From positions 188,733 to 252,732 of the forward strand of contig NZ_RDBO01000065.1 of assembly GCF_008120935.1 (NCBI RefSeq): a stretch of DNA of 64,000 bases. Reading direction: 5' to 3'. This document shows positions 24,381-34,787 of the stretch, piece after piece (position 1 is the first letter of the stretch; every line of letters begins with the position of its first letter). The DNA is from Streptomyces sp. sk2.1 (GTDB taxonomy: Bacteria > Actinomycetota > Actinomycetes > Streptomycetales > Streptomycetaceae). Position numbers and translations under genes: made by a program. A model generated the notes under the pieces. That model had not been told where the DNA came from, made no database searches, and saw only the letters and a program-made list of their open reading frames with translations.

Positions 24381-27300
24381 TCAGCCGGCGTTCAGCTCGA
24401 CGTCGTCCACGACGAAGCTGGTCTGCAGGTAGGCGTCCTCGTTGCTGGTGAAACCGAGGGTGACCGTCTGGCCGGCGAACTCGCCGACGTCGAAGGTCCG
24501 CTGGACGTAGGAGCCCGTGGCGTCCGTGTTGGAGTACATCGCGAGCGTCTTGGTGCCCAGCTTGACGGTGAACGTGTCGTACGCCGTCGGATCGCCCGCC
24601 GACTCGTCGGTGTCGGTGCGCAGGTGGAACGACAGCTTGTAGGCCGAGCAGCCCGACGGGACGGTCAGCGACTGCGAGACCGTGTCCGAGTGGGCGGAGC
24701 CCCAGCCGCCGAGCCACGCCGTGTACGAGCCGCTGTGCGCGGGCTTCTCGGACGTCCGGTTGTTGATCACACCGTCCGTCTGCGTCCAGGGGGTCACCCC
24801 GTTCTCGAAGCCGCCGTTGACGACGACCTGCCGGGCCTGGCAGCTGCCGCCGCCACCGACGACGAGGGAGTACGTGGTGGTGTGGGCGGCCTTGCCGGTC
24901 CCGGTCACCGTGATGGTGTAGGTGCCCGCCGCGGTCTGCGCCCCGGCGGAGACGGTCATCGTCGAGGAGGAGCCCGACTGCACGGACGCCGGGTCGAACG
25001 AGACGGTGACACCGCTCGGCGCGCCGGAGGCGGACAGCTTCACGGACTGCGCGGAGCCGCTGGTGGTCGCGGTCGACACGGTCGCGGTGACCGAGGCGCC
25101 CGGCTGCACGTTGCCGGTGACCGGCTTCACCGAGACGGAGAAGTCGTCGCCGGGCGCGGTGGTGCCGACGGACGTCTTCCAGAGCGTGTGGGCGACGCCG
25201 TCCGCGCTGCGGTCGAGCGCGGTCGCGTTGATGTTGGCCGTGGTGTCGCAGGACGAGTGGTAGCACGGGTCGTAGGAACGGCCCGCCGTACCGCCCCACT
25301 TGGCGGCCTGCGCCGACGTCTTCGTGTCGCTGGCGCCGGTGGCGTAGCCCGAGGTGGGGATGCCGCCCTGCTGGAAGGAGTAGTCGTCCGACCGCCCCTG
25401 GCCCTCGATGTTCTCCTCCGGAGAGAGGTTCAGCGAGTCCCAGTACTCCTTCATCGGGGCGGACGCGGCCGAGTTGAGGTTGTTGATGAAGTAGCCGCCG
25501 TTGGTCGAGGCGACCATGTCGAAGTTGTAGTACGCCTTGATGGCGCCGCGCTGGGCGGAGGTGAGCTGGCCGACGTAGTACTCCGACCCCTGCATGCCCT
25601 GCTCCTCGCCGTTCCACCAGGCGAAGCGGACGTGCTTGGTCATGGTCGGGTTGCGCTGGGCCAGGGCGAGCGCGTTCTCCAGCAGGGTGGCCGAACCGGA
25701 GCCGTTGTCGTTCATGCCGGGGCCGGCCGAGACGCCGTCCAGGTGGGCGCCGAACATGATGGTCTGGTCGGACGGGCCGCCCGGCCAGTCGGCGATCAGG
25801 TTGTTGCCGCGGTAGGTGCAGCCGGTGCAGGTCTGCTCGGTGACGGTGTACCCGGCGGCCTGCAGCTTGCTCTTCACATAGGCGACCGAGGCCGTGTAAC
25901 CGGCGCTGCCCGCCCGGCGGTTGCCGCCGTTCTGCGAGGCGATGGTGTTGAGCTGCGTGAGGTGCGCCTGCACGTTGGCGACGCTGATGTCGGGCGCGTC
26001 ACCGCCCGGGGTGCCGCCGCCTCCGACGGTCAGGGTGTACTGCGCGGTGTGGCTCTGGGTTCCCTGGCCCTTGACGGTGAAGGTGTACGAGCCGGGCGCG
26101 GCGCCGGAGGACGCCGAAACCGTCATCGTCGAGGACGCGCCGGACTGCACCGACGACGGGCTGAACGAGGCGGTGACCCCGTTCGGCAGACCGCTCGCCG
26201 TCAGCGCGACGGCCTCCGCGCTTCCGGAGCTGACCGAGGTGCGCACCGCGGCCGTCACCGAACTGCCCGGCTGCACCGAGCCCGACGACGGGTCGAGGGA
26301 GATCGAGAAGTCGTTGTTCCCGCTGGGCGTGCAGGTCGGGTCGCCGCTCTGCGCCGGGACGCTGATGGCGTCCCACGCGGCCCTGGTGCGGTCGAAGAGC
26401 GTGCACCCGGCGTCGAGGTTCTTGGCGGCGGTGAGCGTGGCCGTGCGGTAGCGCTTGTACGTCATCCCGCTCGTCTTGAGCAGCATGCCGCCGTAGAAGA
26501 CCTTGCCGGCGCTCTGGATGCCCACGCCGGTGAGCGAGGAGTTGTTGCACGTGGGGCTGGACGGCTTGCCGCCGCCCGGGTTGGAGCCCTCGGCCAGCAG
26601 GTAGAACCAGTGGTTCAGCGGGCCGGCCGCCGCGTGCTCCTCGGTGTTGGGTATGGAGGAGCTGTAGCAGTTCGGGTCCCCGGTCCGCGAGGGGTCGTAC
26701 ATGACCCGGATCGGCCCGTTGCCGACCAGGTCGATCTTCTCGCCGACCGTGTAGTCGGGGTCGTCGTACGGGGCGGGCTCATTGGTGTACGCCTCGGTCA
26801 GGGCGCCCATGATGTCGCCGGTGGCCTCGCCGAGCCCCGACTCGTTGTTGGCGCCGCCCGGCGTGTACTGGTCGATGCCGTGGCCGAACTCGTGGCCCAC
26901 CACGTCCATCGCGCCGATCCACTGGTTGGCGTTGTTGTGGCCGATGGAGACCGACGAGCCGTCCCAGTAGGCGTTGACGTCGTTGAGCCCCACCTTCACC
27001 GGCCAGCTGCGGCCGTTGCCGTCGTGCCCGTTGCGGCCCAGCCAGTCCTTGAGCATGTTCCACTCGTGCTGCGCCCCCCACATGACGTCGACGCAGCCGG
27101 TCTCCTTGCTGGTGGCGCTGCCGTTGCCCCAGGAGTCGCTCGACTTGCTGAAGACGCTGCCCGTGCTGTAGTCGGCACAGCTCAGGCCGGGCCGGTTCGG
27201 GTCGCGCAGCGAGAAGCTGCTGCCCGACGCGGTGGTGTCGATGGCCAGCGGGGACGGGCCGTTCCACTGGCTGTTGCCGGTGCCCGACTTGACGTCGTCG

Positions 27301-27875
27301 TAGCTGTCGAGGACCTTGCCGGTGCCCGCGTCCACGAAGACGTGCAGCTTGCTGGGGGCCTTGGCGGTGCGTCCGGAGAGCACCGTCTCCCATGCCAGCC
27401 GGGAGGTCTTCTCGGTGGCGCGCACCACCAGGCGCTGCGATTCGACCCGCCGCACCGTACGCAGCTCCTTGCGGGCGGTGGCCTCGGCCTTCTTCGCGGA
27501 GACGGTCGGGGCGGTCGGCACGTTGATCCGCCGGGAGACCGCCGACTGGGTGCCGCGGACCCGGCCCTTGGAGTCGGCCACCACGACGGCGTCCCCGCCG
27601 ACGACGGGCAGGCCGCGATAGGTGCGCTGGTACGCGACGGAGTACAGACCCTTGACCCACGGGGTCACCATCTGCCGCTCGTACCGCTCCTCGGGCCCCT
27701 TGGCCAGGGTGTCGAGGCCGCTGGCGGCGGCCCGGTCGGCGGCGGACACCGCGGCCGAGAGGTCGGACGGGGCGGGCGGGGACGGTTCGGCGGACGCCGA
27801 CTGGCCGCTGGTGACCACCAGCATTCCGGCGAGGACGGCCAGGGTGGTCCCGGCCGTCAACGGTCTGCGTTTCAT
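24381..27875 (-). CDS. Secreted double metallopeptidase: M4 thermolysin-like fused to M28 aminopeptidase-like
   Basis: 1164 residues. Signal peptide 1-29 ends at SASA. An FTP/PepSY-type propeptide covers about 35-195. The M4 domain (about 200-515) has HEFGH (328-332), third Zn ligand E350 in GLGEATGD and catalytic His422 in [10 protein letters not shown]. Two similar beta domains (about 522-617 and 911-1010; [19 protein letters not shown] and [19 protein letters not shown]) flank the M28 domain (about 628-905), whose Zn ligands fit H711, D723, E757/E758, D786 and H873. A C-terminal beta-sandwich with [13 protein letters not shown] follows. ATG 27875 has AAGGAG upstream. An endopeptidase and an aminopeptidase in one chain would degrade protein fully outside the cell; most relatives carry only one of them. 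Confidence 0.92.
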   Translation of the reverse strand: MKRRPLTAGTTLAVLAGMLVVTSGQSASAEPSPPAPSDLSAAVSAADRAAASGLDTLAKGPEERYERQMVTPWVKGLYSVAYQRTYRGLPVVGGDAVVVADSKGRVRGTQSAVSRRINVPTAPTVSAKKAEATARKELRTVRRVESQRLVVRATEKTSRLAWETVLSGRTAKAPSKLHVFVDAGTGKVLDSYDDVKSGTGNSQWNGPSPLAIDTTASGSSFSLRDPNRPGLSCADYSTGSVFSKSSDSWGNGSATSKETGCVDVMWGAQHEWNMLKDWLGRNGHDGNGRSWPVKVGLNDVNAYWDGSSVSIGHNNANQWIGAMDVVGHEFGHGIDQYTPGGANNESGLGEATGDIMGALTEAYTNEPAPYDDPDYTVGEKIDLVGNGPIRVMYDPSRTGDPNCYSSSIPNTEEHAAAGPLNHWFYLLAEGSNPGGGKPSSPTCNNSSLTGVGIQSAGKVFYGGMLLKTSGMTYKRYRTATLTAAKNLDAGCTLFDRTRAAWDAISVPAQSGDPTCTPSGNNDFSISLDPSSGSVQPGSSVTAAVRTSVSSGSAEAVALTASGLPNGVTASFSPSSVQSGASSTMTVSASSGAAPGSYTFTVKGQGTQSHTAQYTLTVGGGGTPGGDAPDISVANVQAHLTQLNTIASQNGGNRRAGSAGYTASVAYVKSKLQAAGYTVTEQTCTGCTYRGNNLIADWPGGPSDQTIMFGAHLDGVSAGPGMNDNGSGSATLLENALALAQRNPTMTKHVRFAWWNGEEQGMQGSEYYVGQLTSAQRGAIKAYYNFDMVASTNGGYFINNLNSAASAPMKEYWDSLNLSPEENIEGQGRSDDYSFQQGGIPTSGYATGASDTKTSAQAAKWGGTAGRSYDPCYHSSCDTTANINATALDRSADGVAHTLWKTSVGTTAPGDDFSVSVKPVTGNVQPGASVTATVSTATTSGSAQSVKLSASGAPSGVTVSFDPASVQSGSSSTMTVSAGAQTAAGTYTITVTGTGKAAHTTTYSLVVGGGGSCQARQVVVNGGFENGVTPWTQTDGVINNRTSEKPAHSGSYTAWLGGWGSAHSDTVSQSLTVPSGCSAYKLSFHLRTDTDESAGDPTAYDTFTVKLGTKTLAMYSNTDATGSYVQRTFDVGEFAGQTVTLGFTSNEDAYLQTSFVVDDVELNAG

Positions 27876-28086
27876 CGAGGCTCCTTGTGTAGGGGGTCCT
27901 CGATCGCGGACAGCAGCGCACGAAGACGCGACGGCGGCGGCCGCCGGTTTCCGGCGCCCGTGATCGAGCGACCGAACACTCACACGTCGCCATGAACTCG
28001 TCAATGAACTGCGTCGGCCGTCGGGGGACTTGGCAAGTTTGGTCAAGCCGCGGTGGTGCGATCGCACGACAGCCGGAAACGGCAAC

Positions 28087-28112
28087 GGGGCCGGGGCGGT
28101 CGCCCCGGCCCC
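28087..28112 (-). terminator. Terminator of the second Ser/Thr kinase gene
   Basis: GGGGCCGGGGC pairs perfectly with GCCCCGGCCCC around a four-base loop, 41 bases beyond the stop on the minus strand. Confidence 0.55.
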
Positions 28113-28152
28113 GACGTGCGGCCGCTCTGCCCGGATCCGGGCCGACGCCCGG

Positions 28153-29385
28153 TCAGGGAGCCGGTGCCGCGGGCCCGGTGGTCGCGGTCGAACCGGTCTC
28201 GGGGGTGCCGTCCGGCCCGTCGTCCGGGGAGAACAGGGTCATTCCCAGGTACACCGCCGCGATGAAGGCGATCGTGCCGGCGATGGCGCTCGCCACCCGC
28301 GGGCGCCGTCTGATCGCCTCGCGCGTACCGGTGAGCGGACGGTCCGGCGCGGCCCGCCGGCCGGACGCCGGACGCTCGGCCGCGCGCCGCCGGTGGCCAC
28401 CGCTCTGCTGCGGCAGGCGGTACGTCGCCGGGCCCCCGGCCTGCGGGTCGGAGCCGGGAGCGGGCGCGAACGCGGGCGCCGGGGGATGAGGGGCGCCCGC
28501 GCCCGGCGGCGCGGTGCGGGGGGCGCCGGTCGCCGCCGGGGGCGCGGGGGAGTACATCGGGAGCGGCTCGGGCTGTCCCCGCCAGGCACCGCTCTGGAAC
28601 CAGTCGGCGACCTGCTGCGCGCCGGGCCGGTCCTCGGGCTGCTTCGCCAGCAGCCCCAGCAGATAGGAGTCGAAGGCCGGGGACAGCTCGACGCCCTGCT
28701 GGCGCAGCGGCACCGGCGCGGTGTCGACATGTTGATAGAGCGTCGCGGTCGCCGTGTCCGAACGGAACGGCGGCCGCCCCAGCAGGAGCTGGTAGATCAC
28801 GCAGCCGAGGGAGTACATGTCGGACGCCGAGCCGGCCGTGCGGCCCAGGGCCCGCTCCGGGGCGAGATAGAGACTGGTGCCGACGATCTGCCCCGTGGTG
28901 GTCAGCGCGGCCGAGGGGTCGTCGACGAACTGGGCGATGCCGAAGTCACCGATCTTGACGGACCCTTCGGCGTCCAGCATCAGGTTCCCGGGCTTGATGT
29001 CGCGGTGCACGATGCCCTGACGGTGGGCGGCGGCGAGCCCGGCGGCCGCCTGCCCCGCGATCCGGGCGACCTGTTCGGCGCCGAGCCGCTCCTCGGCCGC
29101 GAGCAGATCGCCCAGGCTCCTGCCCTCGACGAGCTCCATCACGAGGAAGAAACGGTCCTCCCAGGCGCCGAAGTCGAACACGGCCACCAGGTGGGGGTGG
29201 CTCAGCCGGGCCGCGGTCTGCGCCTCCAGGCGGAACCGGGCGGTGGCCGACTCGTCGGCGTGGTCGCCCAGCAACAGCTTCACCGCGACCGCCCTGCCGA
29301 GCACTTCGTCGGCGGCGCGCCACACCTCCCCCATGCCGCCGCGGCCGATGGGGGATATCAACCGGTACCGACCAGCTACCAGCAC
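28153..29385 (-). CDS. Membrane Ser/Thr protein kinase
   Basis: About 410 residues from GTG 29385. The kinase domain covers about 7-265, with GRGGMGEVW, Lys36 in [14 protein letters not shown] (Asp129), DFG (Asp147) and [11 protein letters not shown] Pro/Ala/Gly-rich linker follows, then Arg-rich sequence and one membrane helix ([20 protein letters not shown]). Only a short Thr-rich tail lies outside the membrane; no PASTA repeats or propeller are present, so the signal sensed is unclear. The open frame runs upstream to 29595 but the kinase fold begins at [11 protein letters not shown]. The AsnC gene ends 197 bases upstream on the same strand. Confidence 0.88.
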   Translation of the reverse strand: MLVAGRYRLISPIGRGGMGEVWRAADEVLGRAVAVKLLLGDHADESATARFRLEAQTAARLSHPHLVAVFDFGAWEDRFFLVMELVEGRSLGDLLAAEERLGAEQVARIAGQAAAGLAAAHRQGIVHRDIKPGNLMLDAEGSVKIGDFGIAQFVDDPSAALTTTGQIVGTSLYLAPERALGRTAGSASDMYSLGCVIYQLLLGRPPFRSDTATATLYQHVDTAPVPLRQQGVELSPAFDSYLLGLLAKQPEDRPGAQQVADWFQSGAWRGQPEPLPMYSPAPPAATGAPRTAPPGAGAPHPPAPAFAPAPGSDPQAGGPATYRLPQQSGGHRRRAAERPASGRRAAPDRPLTGTREAIRRRPRVASAIAGTIAFIAAVYLGMTLFSPDDGPDGTPETGSTATTGPAAPAP

Positions 29386-29581
29386 CTGTGCACCAATTTC
29401 GGATCGTGGGCCGCTTCTGCTGCCACGGCGGCGACCCGACGGGATCGGGTCGAGGTGGGGGGCGCGCGGCAAGATCAGGATATCGGTCCGCCGAACCCCG
29501 TCCCGCCCCGTCCCGTACCGTCGGCGGACAGCCGGCCGGCCGACCGGTGGCCCCGAGCCCCTCGGCACGCCGGACCGGCGA

Positions 29582-30067
29582 TCACTTCCGGCCACCGGCC
29601 GTCGCGCGCCCCACCGACTCGACGAGCGGCAGCAGCCGGTGCGCGACCCGCTCGCGCAGCGCCACCTCGGTACGGGTCCTGACCACGCCCGGCAGCCGGA
29701 TCAGCCGCTGGATCACGTCCTCCAGATGCCCGTTGTCCCGGGCCACCACCCGCGCCAGCAGATCGCCGCCCCCCGTCGTCGAGAACGCCTCGACGATCTC
29801 CGGCACCGCGGCGAGCGCCTCGCCCACCTCGTCCAGATGCCCCTGGGTGACCTCCAGATGGACGAAGGCCAGGACGGGGTGCCCCAGCGCGGCGGGGGAC
29901 AGCACCGGTCCCGTGCCCGTGATCACCCCGTCCCGCTCCAGCCGGTCGATCCGGGCCTGGAGGGTGCCCCGGGCGATCGAGAGGATGCGCGCGTACTCGC
30001 GGACGCTGGTGCGCGGCTGCTCGATGAGCAACCGCAGGATGCGGGTGTCGAGGGCGTCCACCGCCAT
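29582..30067 (-). CDS. Lrp/AsnC-family transcriptional regulator
   Basis: A 161-residue protein: N-terminal helix-turn-helix (DALDTRILRLLIEQPRTSVR, then EYARILSIARGTLQARIDRL) followed by a RAM ligand domain (LAFVHLEVTQGHLDEVGEAL, then GGGDLLARVVARDNGHLED). Lrp proteins form octamers, bind amino acids and control amino-acid or central metabolism genes. ATG 30067 matches family N-termini; an in-frame ATG at 30118 adds 17 residues without similarity. The divergent neighbour at 30319 is a secreted hydrolase, a possible target. Confidence 0.9.
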   Translation of the reverse strand: MAVDALDTRILRLLIEQPRTSVREYARILSIARGTLQARIDRLERDGVITGTGPVLSPAALGHPVLAFVHLEVTQGHLDEVGEALAAVPEIVEAFSTTGGGDLLARVVARDNGHLEDVIQRLIRLPGVVRTRTEVALRERVAHRLLPLVESVGRATAGGRK

Positions 30068-30318
30068 GGTTCCGTCGGTCTCTTCCTGGTGAATCGGTCG
30101 GGGCTGCGAATGTACCAACGGTACGAAAGGCGGGCCTGACGGACATGTCCGGCCCGGCTCGATGCCGCCTCATACCCGTAGTCCCTCAGAGCTACGAGGA
30201 AGGTTCACACCCCGGTGGGACGCCGACTACGGGGCGCCGTCCATAACTTCTGTACCCGAAGCCCCCGGCCACCCGGCACGGGAGGCCCCGGTCGACCCGG
30301 TACGGAAGGAACACCCTC

Positions 30319-31323
30319 ATGCCGTCCCATCCGCGCGGAACCCGACTGCGCCACGGCCTGTTCGCCGCGCTGGTGGCCGCCTCGGTGGCCGTGCCGGTCT
30401 CGGGCGCGGCGGTTCCCTCGGCCGTGCCCGCGCCCGCCCCGGCCGCGCACGCACCGCTGCGCACCGCCGACCCCGGTGCCCTCGCCGAGCGGTACGCCGC
30501 GACCCGTGCCGACATCGACGCGGCCGGGCGGGCGGCGACCCGGCACAAGGACCACGGACGGGCCGGGGCGCTGCGCGAGATGGCCGGACCCGGCCGCCAC
30601 TTCCTCTCCTTCGACGGACGCGACGGGGGCCGCGGCGTCGAGGTCGTCGGCGACCTGTCCCGCGCCGAGCGGATCGCCGTGCTGGTCCCGGGAGCGGGCG
30701 TCGACCTCGACCACTACTGGCGGCTGCGCAAGGGAGCGCTCGCGCTGCGCGAGGAACTGGGCGGACGGTCGGCCGTGATCGCCTGGCTCGGCTACCGGAC
30801 GCCGACCACGGTGAGCACGACCTCGCTGACCTCGGGTCGGGCCGCCGAGGCGGCCCCCGGACTGCGTTCGTTCATCGGGGAGTTGAGAAGACTGAAACCC
30901 ACGGCCAGAACCACCCTGCTCTGCCATTCCTACGGCTCCGTCGTCTGCGCGCGGGCCGCGCACGGTCTGCGGGTCGCCGACATCGTCCTGTACGGCAGCC
31001 CCGGCACCGGCTACGGGAACGCCGCGGCCCTGAACACCCGGGCCACCGTCTGGGCGGGCCGCGGCAGCGGCGACTGGATCGCCGACGTGCCCCATGTGAG
31101 GCTCCGACTGCCTTTCACGGACATCGGGTTCGGGACGGACCCGGTCTCGCCCGGGTTCGGCGCCGAGATCTTCGCGGCGGGCTCCGCCGGCCACAGCGAC
31201 TACCTGCGGAGCGGCTCCGAATCGCTGAGGAGCATGGCCCGGATCGTGACCGGGGAGAACCGCGCGGACGGCGGGGCCGCGGACGCGGCGCCCGCCCCGG
31301 CCCCGGGAGGACGCCGTGCGTGA
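30319..31323 (+). CDS. Secreted alpha/beta hydrolase (DUF1023 type)
   Basis: 334 residues with a signal sequence (RHGLFAALVAASVAVPVSGA). The DUF1023 fold shows IAVLVPGAGVDLDHYWRL, the nucleophile elbow LLCHSYGSVV (Ser in H-S-Y-G), and DIVLYGSPGTGY. The acidic residue and a late His (GHSDYL) complete a triad. The family is abundant in actinobacteria and probably cleaves esters or amides outside the cell. The stop overlaps the acyltransferase start by eight bases, so the two are made together and may act on the same surface molecule. Confidence 0.85.
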   Translation: MPSHPRGTRLRHGLFAALVAASVAVPVSGAAVPSAVPAPAPAAHAPLRTADPGALAERYAATRADIDAAGRAATRHKDHGRAGALREMAGPGRHFLSFDGRDGGRGVEVVGDLSRAERIAVLVPGAGVDLDHYWRLRKGALALREELGGRSAVIAWLGYRTPTTVSTTSLTSGRAAEAAPGLRSFIGELRRLKPTARTTLLCHSYGSVVCARAAHGLRVADIVLYGSPGTGYGNAAALNTRATVWAGRGSGDWIADVPHVRLRLPFTDIGFGTDPVSPGFGAEIFAAGSAGHSDYLRSGSESLRSMARIVTGENRADGGAADAAPAPAPGGRRA

Positions 31324-32476
31324 CCTCGTCCGGCGGATCGACGCCGCCACCCCCGCCGACCGCGACCGGGCCGTCGACGCCCTGCGCGCCGTCGCCATCC
31401 TCGGAGTCGTCCTCGGCCACTGGCTGGTGACCGCCCTGGTCGCGGACAGCGGCACCCTGCACGGCGCCAGCCCGCTCCAGCACCTGCCCGGACTCGTACC
31501 GGCCTCCTGGGTCCTCCAGACCCTCGCGCTCTTCTTCCTGGTCGGCGGACAGGTCGCGGCCAGGAGCCACGCCAACGCCATGGCCCACGGCGAAAGGTAC
31601 GGCCAGTGGCTTCGCGCCCGCATGACCAGGCTGCTGCGCCCGGTGGTCGTCGTACTGGCCGTGTGGACCGCGGCGGCGTGCGCGATGCTGGTCTCCGGAA
31701 CGGACCAGGAAACCGTGCGGACCCTGTGCAAACTGGTCTGGTCCCCGCTGTGGTTCCTGGCGGTCTTCGCGGCGCTGACGGCGGCCACCCCGCTGGTGGC
31801 GAGGCTGCACCCGCTCTGGCCGTTCGCCGTCGTCCTCGTCGTCGACCTCTACCGGTTCGGCCTGGACACGCCCACCGCGTTCGCCTCGGTCAACGTGGCG
31901 GCCGGCTGGCTGGTGCCGTACTGCCTGGGCGCGGCGTGGGCACGCGGTGAGCTGCGAAGTCGCCGGACCGGCTGGACCCTGCTGCTCGGCGGGGCCGCGG
32001 CCACCGCCGGACTGGTCGGCTGGGGCGGCTACCCCGCCGCCATGGTCGGCGTGCCCGGCACGGAGGTCTCCAACCTCGACCCGCCGACCCTCGCCGTGGT
32101 CACCTTCGGCCTCGCGCAGTGCGGCGCGGCGCTGCTGCTGCTCGGCCCGCTGCGCCGGGTGCTGCGACGTCCCGCCGTCTGGGCGGTGGTGGCGGTGCTC
32201 AACCTCTCCGCGATGACGGTGTTCCTGTGGCACCAGACCGCGATGATCGCGGTCACCGCGCTCGGCCTGTCGGCGGGCGGGGCCCTGACGGGACTGCACA
32301 CCGTCCCCGACCATCCCGGCTGGGTGCTCGCCCGGCTGGCCTGGCTGCCCGTGTTCGCCCTCGCGCTGGCGGTCTGCTGGGCGGCGTTCCGGGGCCACGA
32401 GCAGGGACGGTCGCGGAGGAAGAGCCTGGTCGTCCGCGAAGGGCACCCCGGACGGGCGGCGGCACGACGTGCATAA
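31316..32476 (+). CDS. Membrane acyltransferase (acyltransferase-3 family)
   Basis: A 386-residue protein with about ten membrane helices. It opens with AVDALRAVAILGVVLGHWLV, whose Arg and His match the conserved site of OafA/WecH-type O-acyltransferases. FLVGGQVAARSHA follows, and late VFLWHQTAMI supplies another conserved His. Such enzymes transfer acetyl or other acyl groups across the membrane to sugars, peptidoglycan or antibiotics. It overlaps the upstream hydrolase and is followed within about ten bases by a histidine kinase, so the four genes 30319-34519 form one probable operon. Confidence 0.88.
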   Translation: MRDLVRRIDAATPADRDRAVDALRAVAILGVVLGHWLVTALVADSGTLHGASPLQHLPGLVPASWVLQTLALFFLVGGQVAARSHANAMAHGERYGQWLRARMTRLLRPVVVVLAVWTAAACAMLVSGTDQETVRTLCKLVWSPLWFLAVFAALTAATPLVARLHPLWPFAVVLVVDLYRFGLDTPTAFASVNVAAGWLVPYCLGAAWARGELRSRRTGWTLLLGGAAATAGLVGWGGYPAAMVGVPGTEVSNLDPPTLAVVTFGLAQCGAALLLLGPLRRVLRRPAVWAVVAVLNLSAMTVFLWHQTAMIAVTALGLSAGGALTGLHTVPDHPGWVLARLAWLPVFALALAVCWAAFRGHEQGRSRRKSLVVREGHPGRAAARRA

Positions 32477-32486
32477 GGTGCGACCT

Positions 32487-33851
32487 GTGAACCGGGGAGA
32501 CATGACGAAGCGGGCGGCGCGGGTGCTGCGGGAGTTGCCCCGCACCCTGCACAAGGACCTCATGACATCGGCCACCGACCCGAACGGGCGGTACGGGCAG
32601 CCGCGTTGGCTGGACTGGCGACCGGTGATCATGGTGCCGCTGGTGCTGCTCGCGGTGTTCCTGCTCGTCGCCAACACCAACCAGTACACCTTCGAACTCG
32701 GGACGGGCCTCCTGCTCGGCCTCCTGTTCGCCGGGATCCAGGCGGTGGCGCTCGTCGTCACCCTGTACCGCCCGGTCCCGGCCTGGTGGACATCGGTGCT
32801 CGTCATGGTGGTCGTCACCCCGTTCGCCGCGAACGCCGGTTCCGGTCAGATGGTGTTCCCCCGGGAGGGGATCACCGTCCCCGACCGGGTGGCGTTCCCC
32901 TGGAACGGGGCCGGCATCGCGGTGCAGGCCGGTGTGCTGTTCCTGCTCGCCCTGCGGGTGCGCCCCCGGATCACCGCCGAGGCGCTGACGATCACCGTGC
33001 TGGTGGGATTCGCCTGCGGCGCGGCCGTCCCCTGGGACGACGGCCCCGGCCCCGGAGTCGCCGCCGCCGTCCTGCTGGTCGCCGCGGTGATGGGCGCCGC
33101 CCTGCGCGGCCTGGCCGTGGCCCGTACCCGACTCGTCGTGCAGGAGGAGCTCACCGCCGAGGAACGCGCCCGGCGCACCCTGCTGGAGGAGCGCAACCGT
33201 ATCGCCCGGGAACTGCACGACGTGGTCGCCCACCACATGTCGGTCATCTCCATCCAGGCGCAGGTCGTCCCGCACCTGGTCGACAACCCGTCCGACGAAC
33301 TGCGGGAGAACGTCGAGGGCATCCGCCGCAACGCGGTCGACGCCCTCACCGAACTGCGCCGCGTCCTGGGCGTACTGCGCTCCGAGGATCCCCTCCCGCA
33401 GGCGGCCAGGCACGCCCCGCAGCCCACCCTCGACCGGCTGGACGAACTCATCGGCAACGCGCGGGGCGCCGGGGTCGAGGTCACCGCCGGGACCACCGGG
33501 AAGCCGCGCCCGCTGTCCCCGGGCGTCGAACTGTCCGCCTTCCGCATCGTGCAGGAGGCACTCAGCAACGCGATGCGGCACGCACCGGGCGCCCGGGTAC
33601 GGGTGGAGATCGGCCACGGTGCGTCCGAGGTCACCGTACGGGTCACCAACACCGCCCCCGGCCGGGCGGTGCCGCCCTCGCCGGGCGCGGGCCACGGCCT
33701 GCTCGGCATGCGCGAGCGCGCCGCGATGCTGGGCGGCGAGATCGTCACCGGGCCCACCCCCGACGGCGGCTACGAAGTCGCTGCGATACTGCCCGCACAG
33801 CCCCCAGCGGGGCACACCGCCCCCGCCGACCCTGCCGAGGACCACCGATGA
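32487..33851 (+). CDS. NarL-type sensor histidine kinase
   Basis: About 454 residues. The N-terminal 190 residues hold several membrane helices (VIMVPLVLLAVFLLVAN, then GTGLLLGLLFAGIQAVALVV). HisKA_3 has the phospho-acceptor His in ARELHDVVAHHMSVISIQAQ. The ATPase part has FRIVQEALSNAMRHA (N box) and GHGLLGMRERAAMLGGEI (G box). Starts at 32469, 32487 and 32502 are in frame; GTG 32487 is favoured by AAGGTG upstream. It overlaps its response regulator by four bases (ATGA), which makes them a cognate pair. The signal may relate to the surface chemistry of the two upstream enzymes (inference). Confidence 0.9.
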   Translation: MNRGDMTKRAARVLRELPRTLHKDLMTSATDPNGRYGQPRWLDWRPVIMVPLVLLAVFLLVANTNQYTFELGTGLLLGLLFAGIQAVALVVTLYRPVPAWWTSVLVMVVVTPFAANAGSGQMVFPREGITVPDRVAFPWNGAGIAVQAGVLFLLALRVRPRITAEALTITVLVGFACGAAVPWDDGPGPGVAAAVLLVAAVMGAALRGLAVARTRLVVQEELTAEERARRTLLEERNRIARELHDVVAHHMSVISIQAQVVPHLVDNPSDELRENVEGIRRNAVDALTELRRVLGVLRSEDPLPQAARHAPQPTLDRLDELIGNARGAGVEVTAGTTGKPRPLSPGVELSAFRIVQEALSNAMRHAPGARVRVEIGHGASEVTVRVTNTAPGRAVPPSPGAGHGLLGMRERAAMLGGEIVTGPTPDGGYEVAAILPAQPPAGHTAPADPAEDHR

Positions 33852-34519
33852 CGGCCATTCGCGTTCTGATCGCCGACGACCAGATGATGGTCCGGCAGGG
33901 CTTCACGGTGCTGCTGAACGCCGAACCCGGCATCGAGGTCGTCGGCCAGGCGGTGGACGGCGTCGACGCCGTCGAGAAGGTGGCCGAACTCGACCCGGAC
34001 GTGGTCCTGATGGACATCCGCATGCCCCGGCTCGGCGGGATCGAGGCGACCCGCACCATCACCGGACGCGACGGTGCCACCGTCAAGGTCCTCGTCCTCA
34101 CCACCTTCGACCTCGACGAGTACGTCTACGAGGCACTGCGCGCGGGCGCGTCCGGCTTCCTCCTGAAGGACGCGTCGGCCGACGAACTCGCCCACGCGGT
34201 ACGGGTGGTGGCGGCCGGCGAGGCCCTGCTCGCCCCGAACATCACCAAGCGGCTGATCGCCGAGTTCGCCCGGGTGAGCGCCGCGCCGCGCCCCCCGGCG
34301 AAGGGCCGCACGGGCGATCTGACGGAACGTGAGACCGAGGTCCTCTCCCTGATCGCGCAGGGCCTGTCCAACACCGAGATCGCCGTACGCCTGGTGGTCG
34401 CCGAGCAGACCGTGAAGACCCATGTGGGCCGGATACTGCTCAAGTTGGGGCTGCGCGACCGGACCCAGGCCGCGGTCCACGCCTACGAGACGGGACTGGT
34501 GCGCCCGACCGGTTACTGA
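33848..34519 (+). CDS. NarL/LuxR-family response regulator
   Basis: 223 residues. The receiver domain has the acidic pair in LIADDQ, phospho-Asp in VVLMDIRMP, Thr in LVLTTFD and Lys in FLLKDAS. The output domain is a LuxR helix-turn-helix: LTERETEVLSLIAQGLSNTE, then IAVRLVVAEQTVKTHVGRIL. The ATG at 33848 overlaps the kinase stop (ATGA), the usual coupling of such pairs in Streptomyces. Phosphorylation by the kinase should allow dimerisation and promoter binding. Confidence 0.95.
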   Translation: MTAIRVLIADDQMMVRQGFTVLLNAEPGIEVVGQAVDGVDAVEKVAELDPDVVLMDIRMPRLGGIEATRTITGRDGATVKVLVLTTFDLDEYVYEALRAGASGFLLKDASADELAHAVRVVAAGEALLAPNITKRLIAEFARVSAAPRPPAKGRTGDLTERETEVLSLIAQGLSNTEIAVRLVVAEQTVKTHVGRILLKLGLRDRTQAAVHAYETGLVRPTGY

Positions 34520-34787
34520 TCCGGCGCCGCCGCCCGCCCGGCACCACCACTACCACCACCCGCACGCGCCGTCCGTTTCCGCCTGCCCGGAAACGGGCGC
34601 CCGGAGACATCCGCCTGCCCGAGAACGGCCGTGCGGCACCGACCCGTGCCGTACGGACCGCGCCGCGCCGCCCCGTTCCGCCACGCCGTCACGGTGCGAA
34701 ACCACGCGACCACGGTGCGGAACCGCGCCCGCCCCCGCTTCCCCGCGGACCGACCGATCCCGTCCAACCGAAGGAACCGATACGCCC

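Noticed and set aside
24624..27995. 1123-codon plus-strand frame across the metallopeptidase
   Set aside because: It is the antisense shadow of the M4/M28 gene, Val/Gly/Arg-rich with no domain.
32253..33845. 530-codon minus-strand frame over the histidine kinase
   Set aside because: It is antisense to the kinase, whose HisKA_3 and ATPase motifs are clear.
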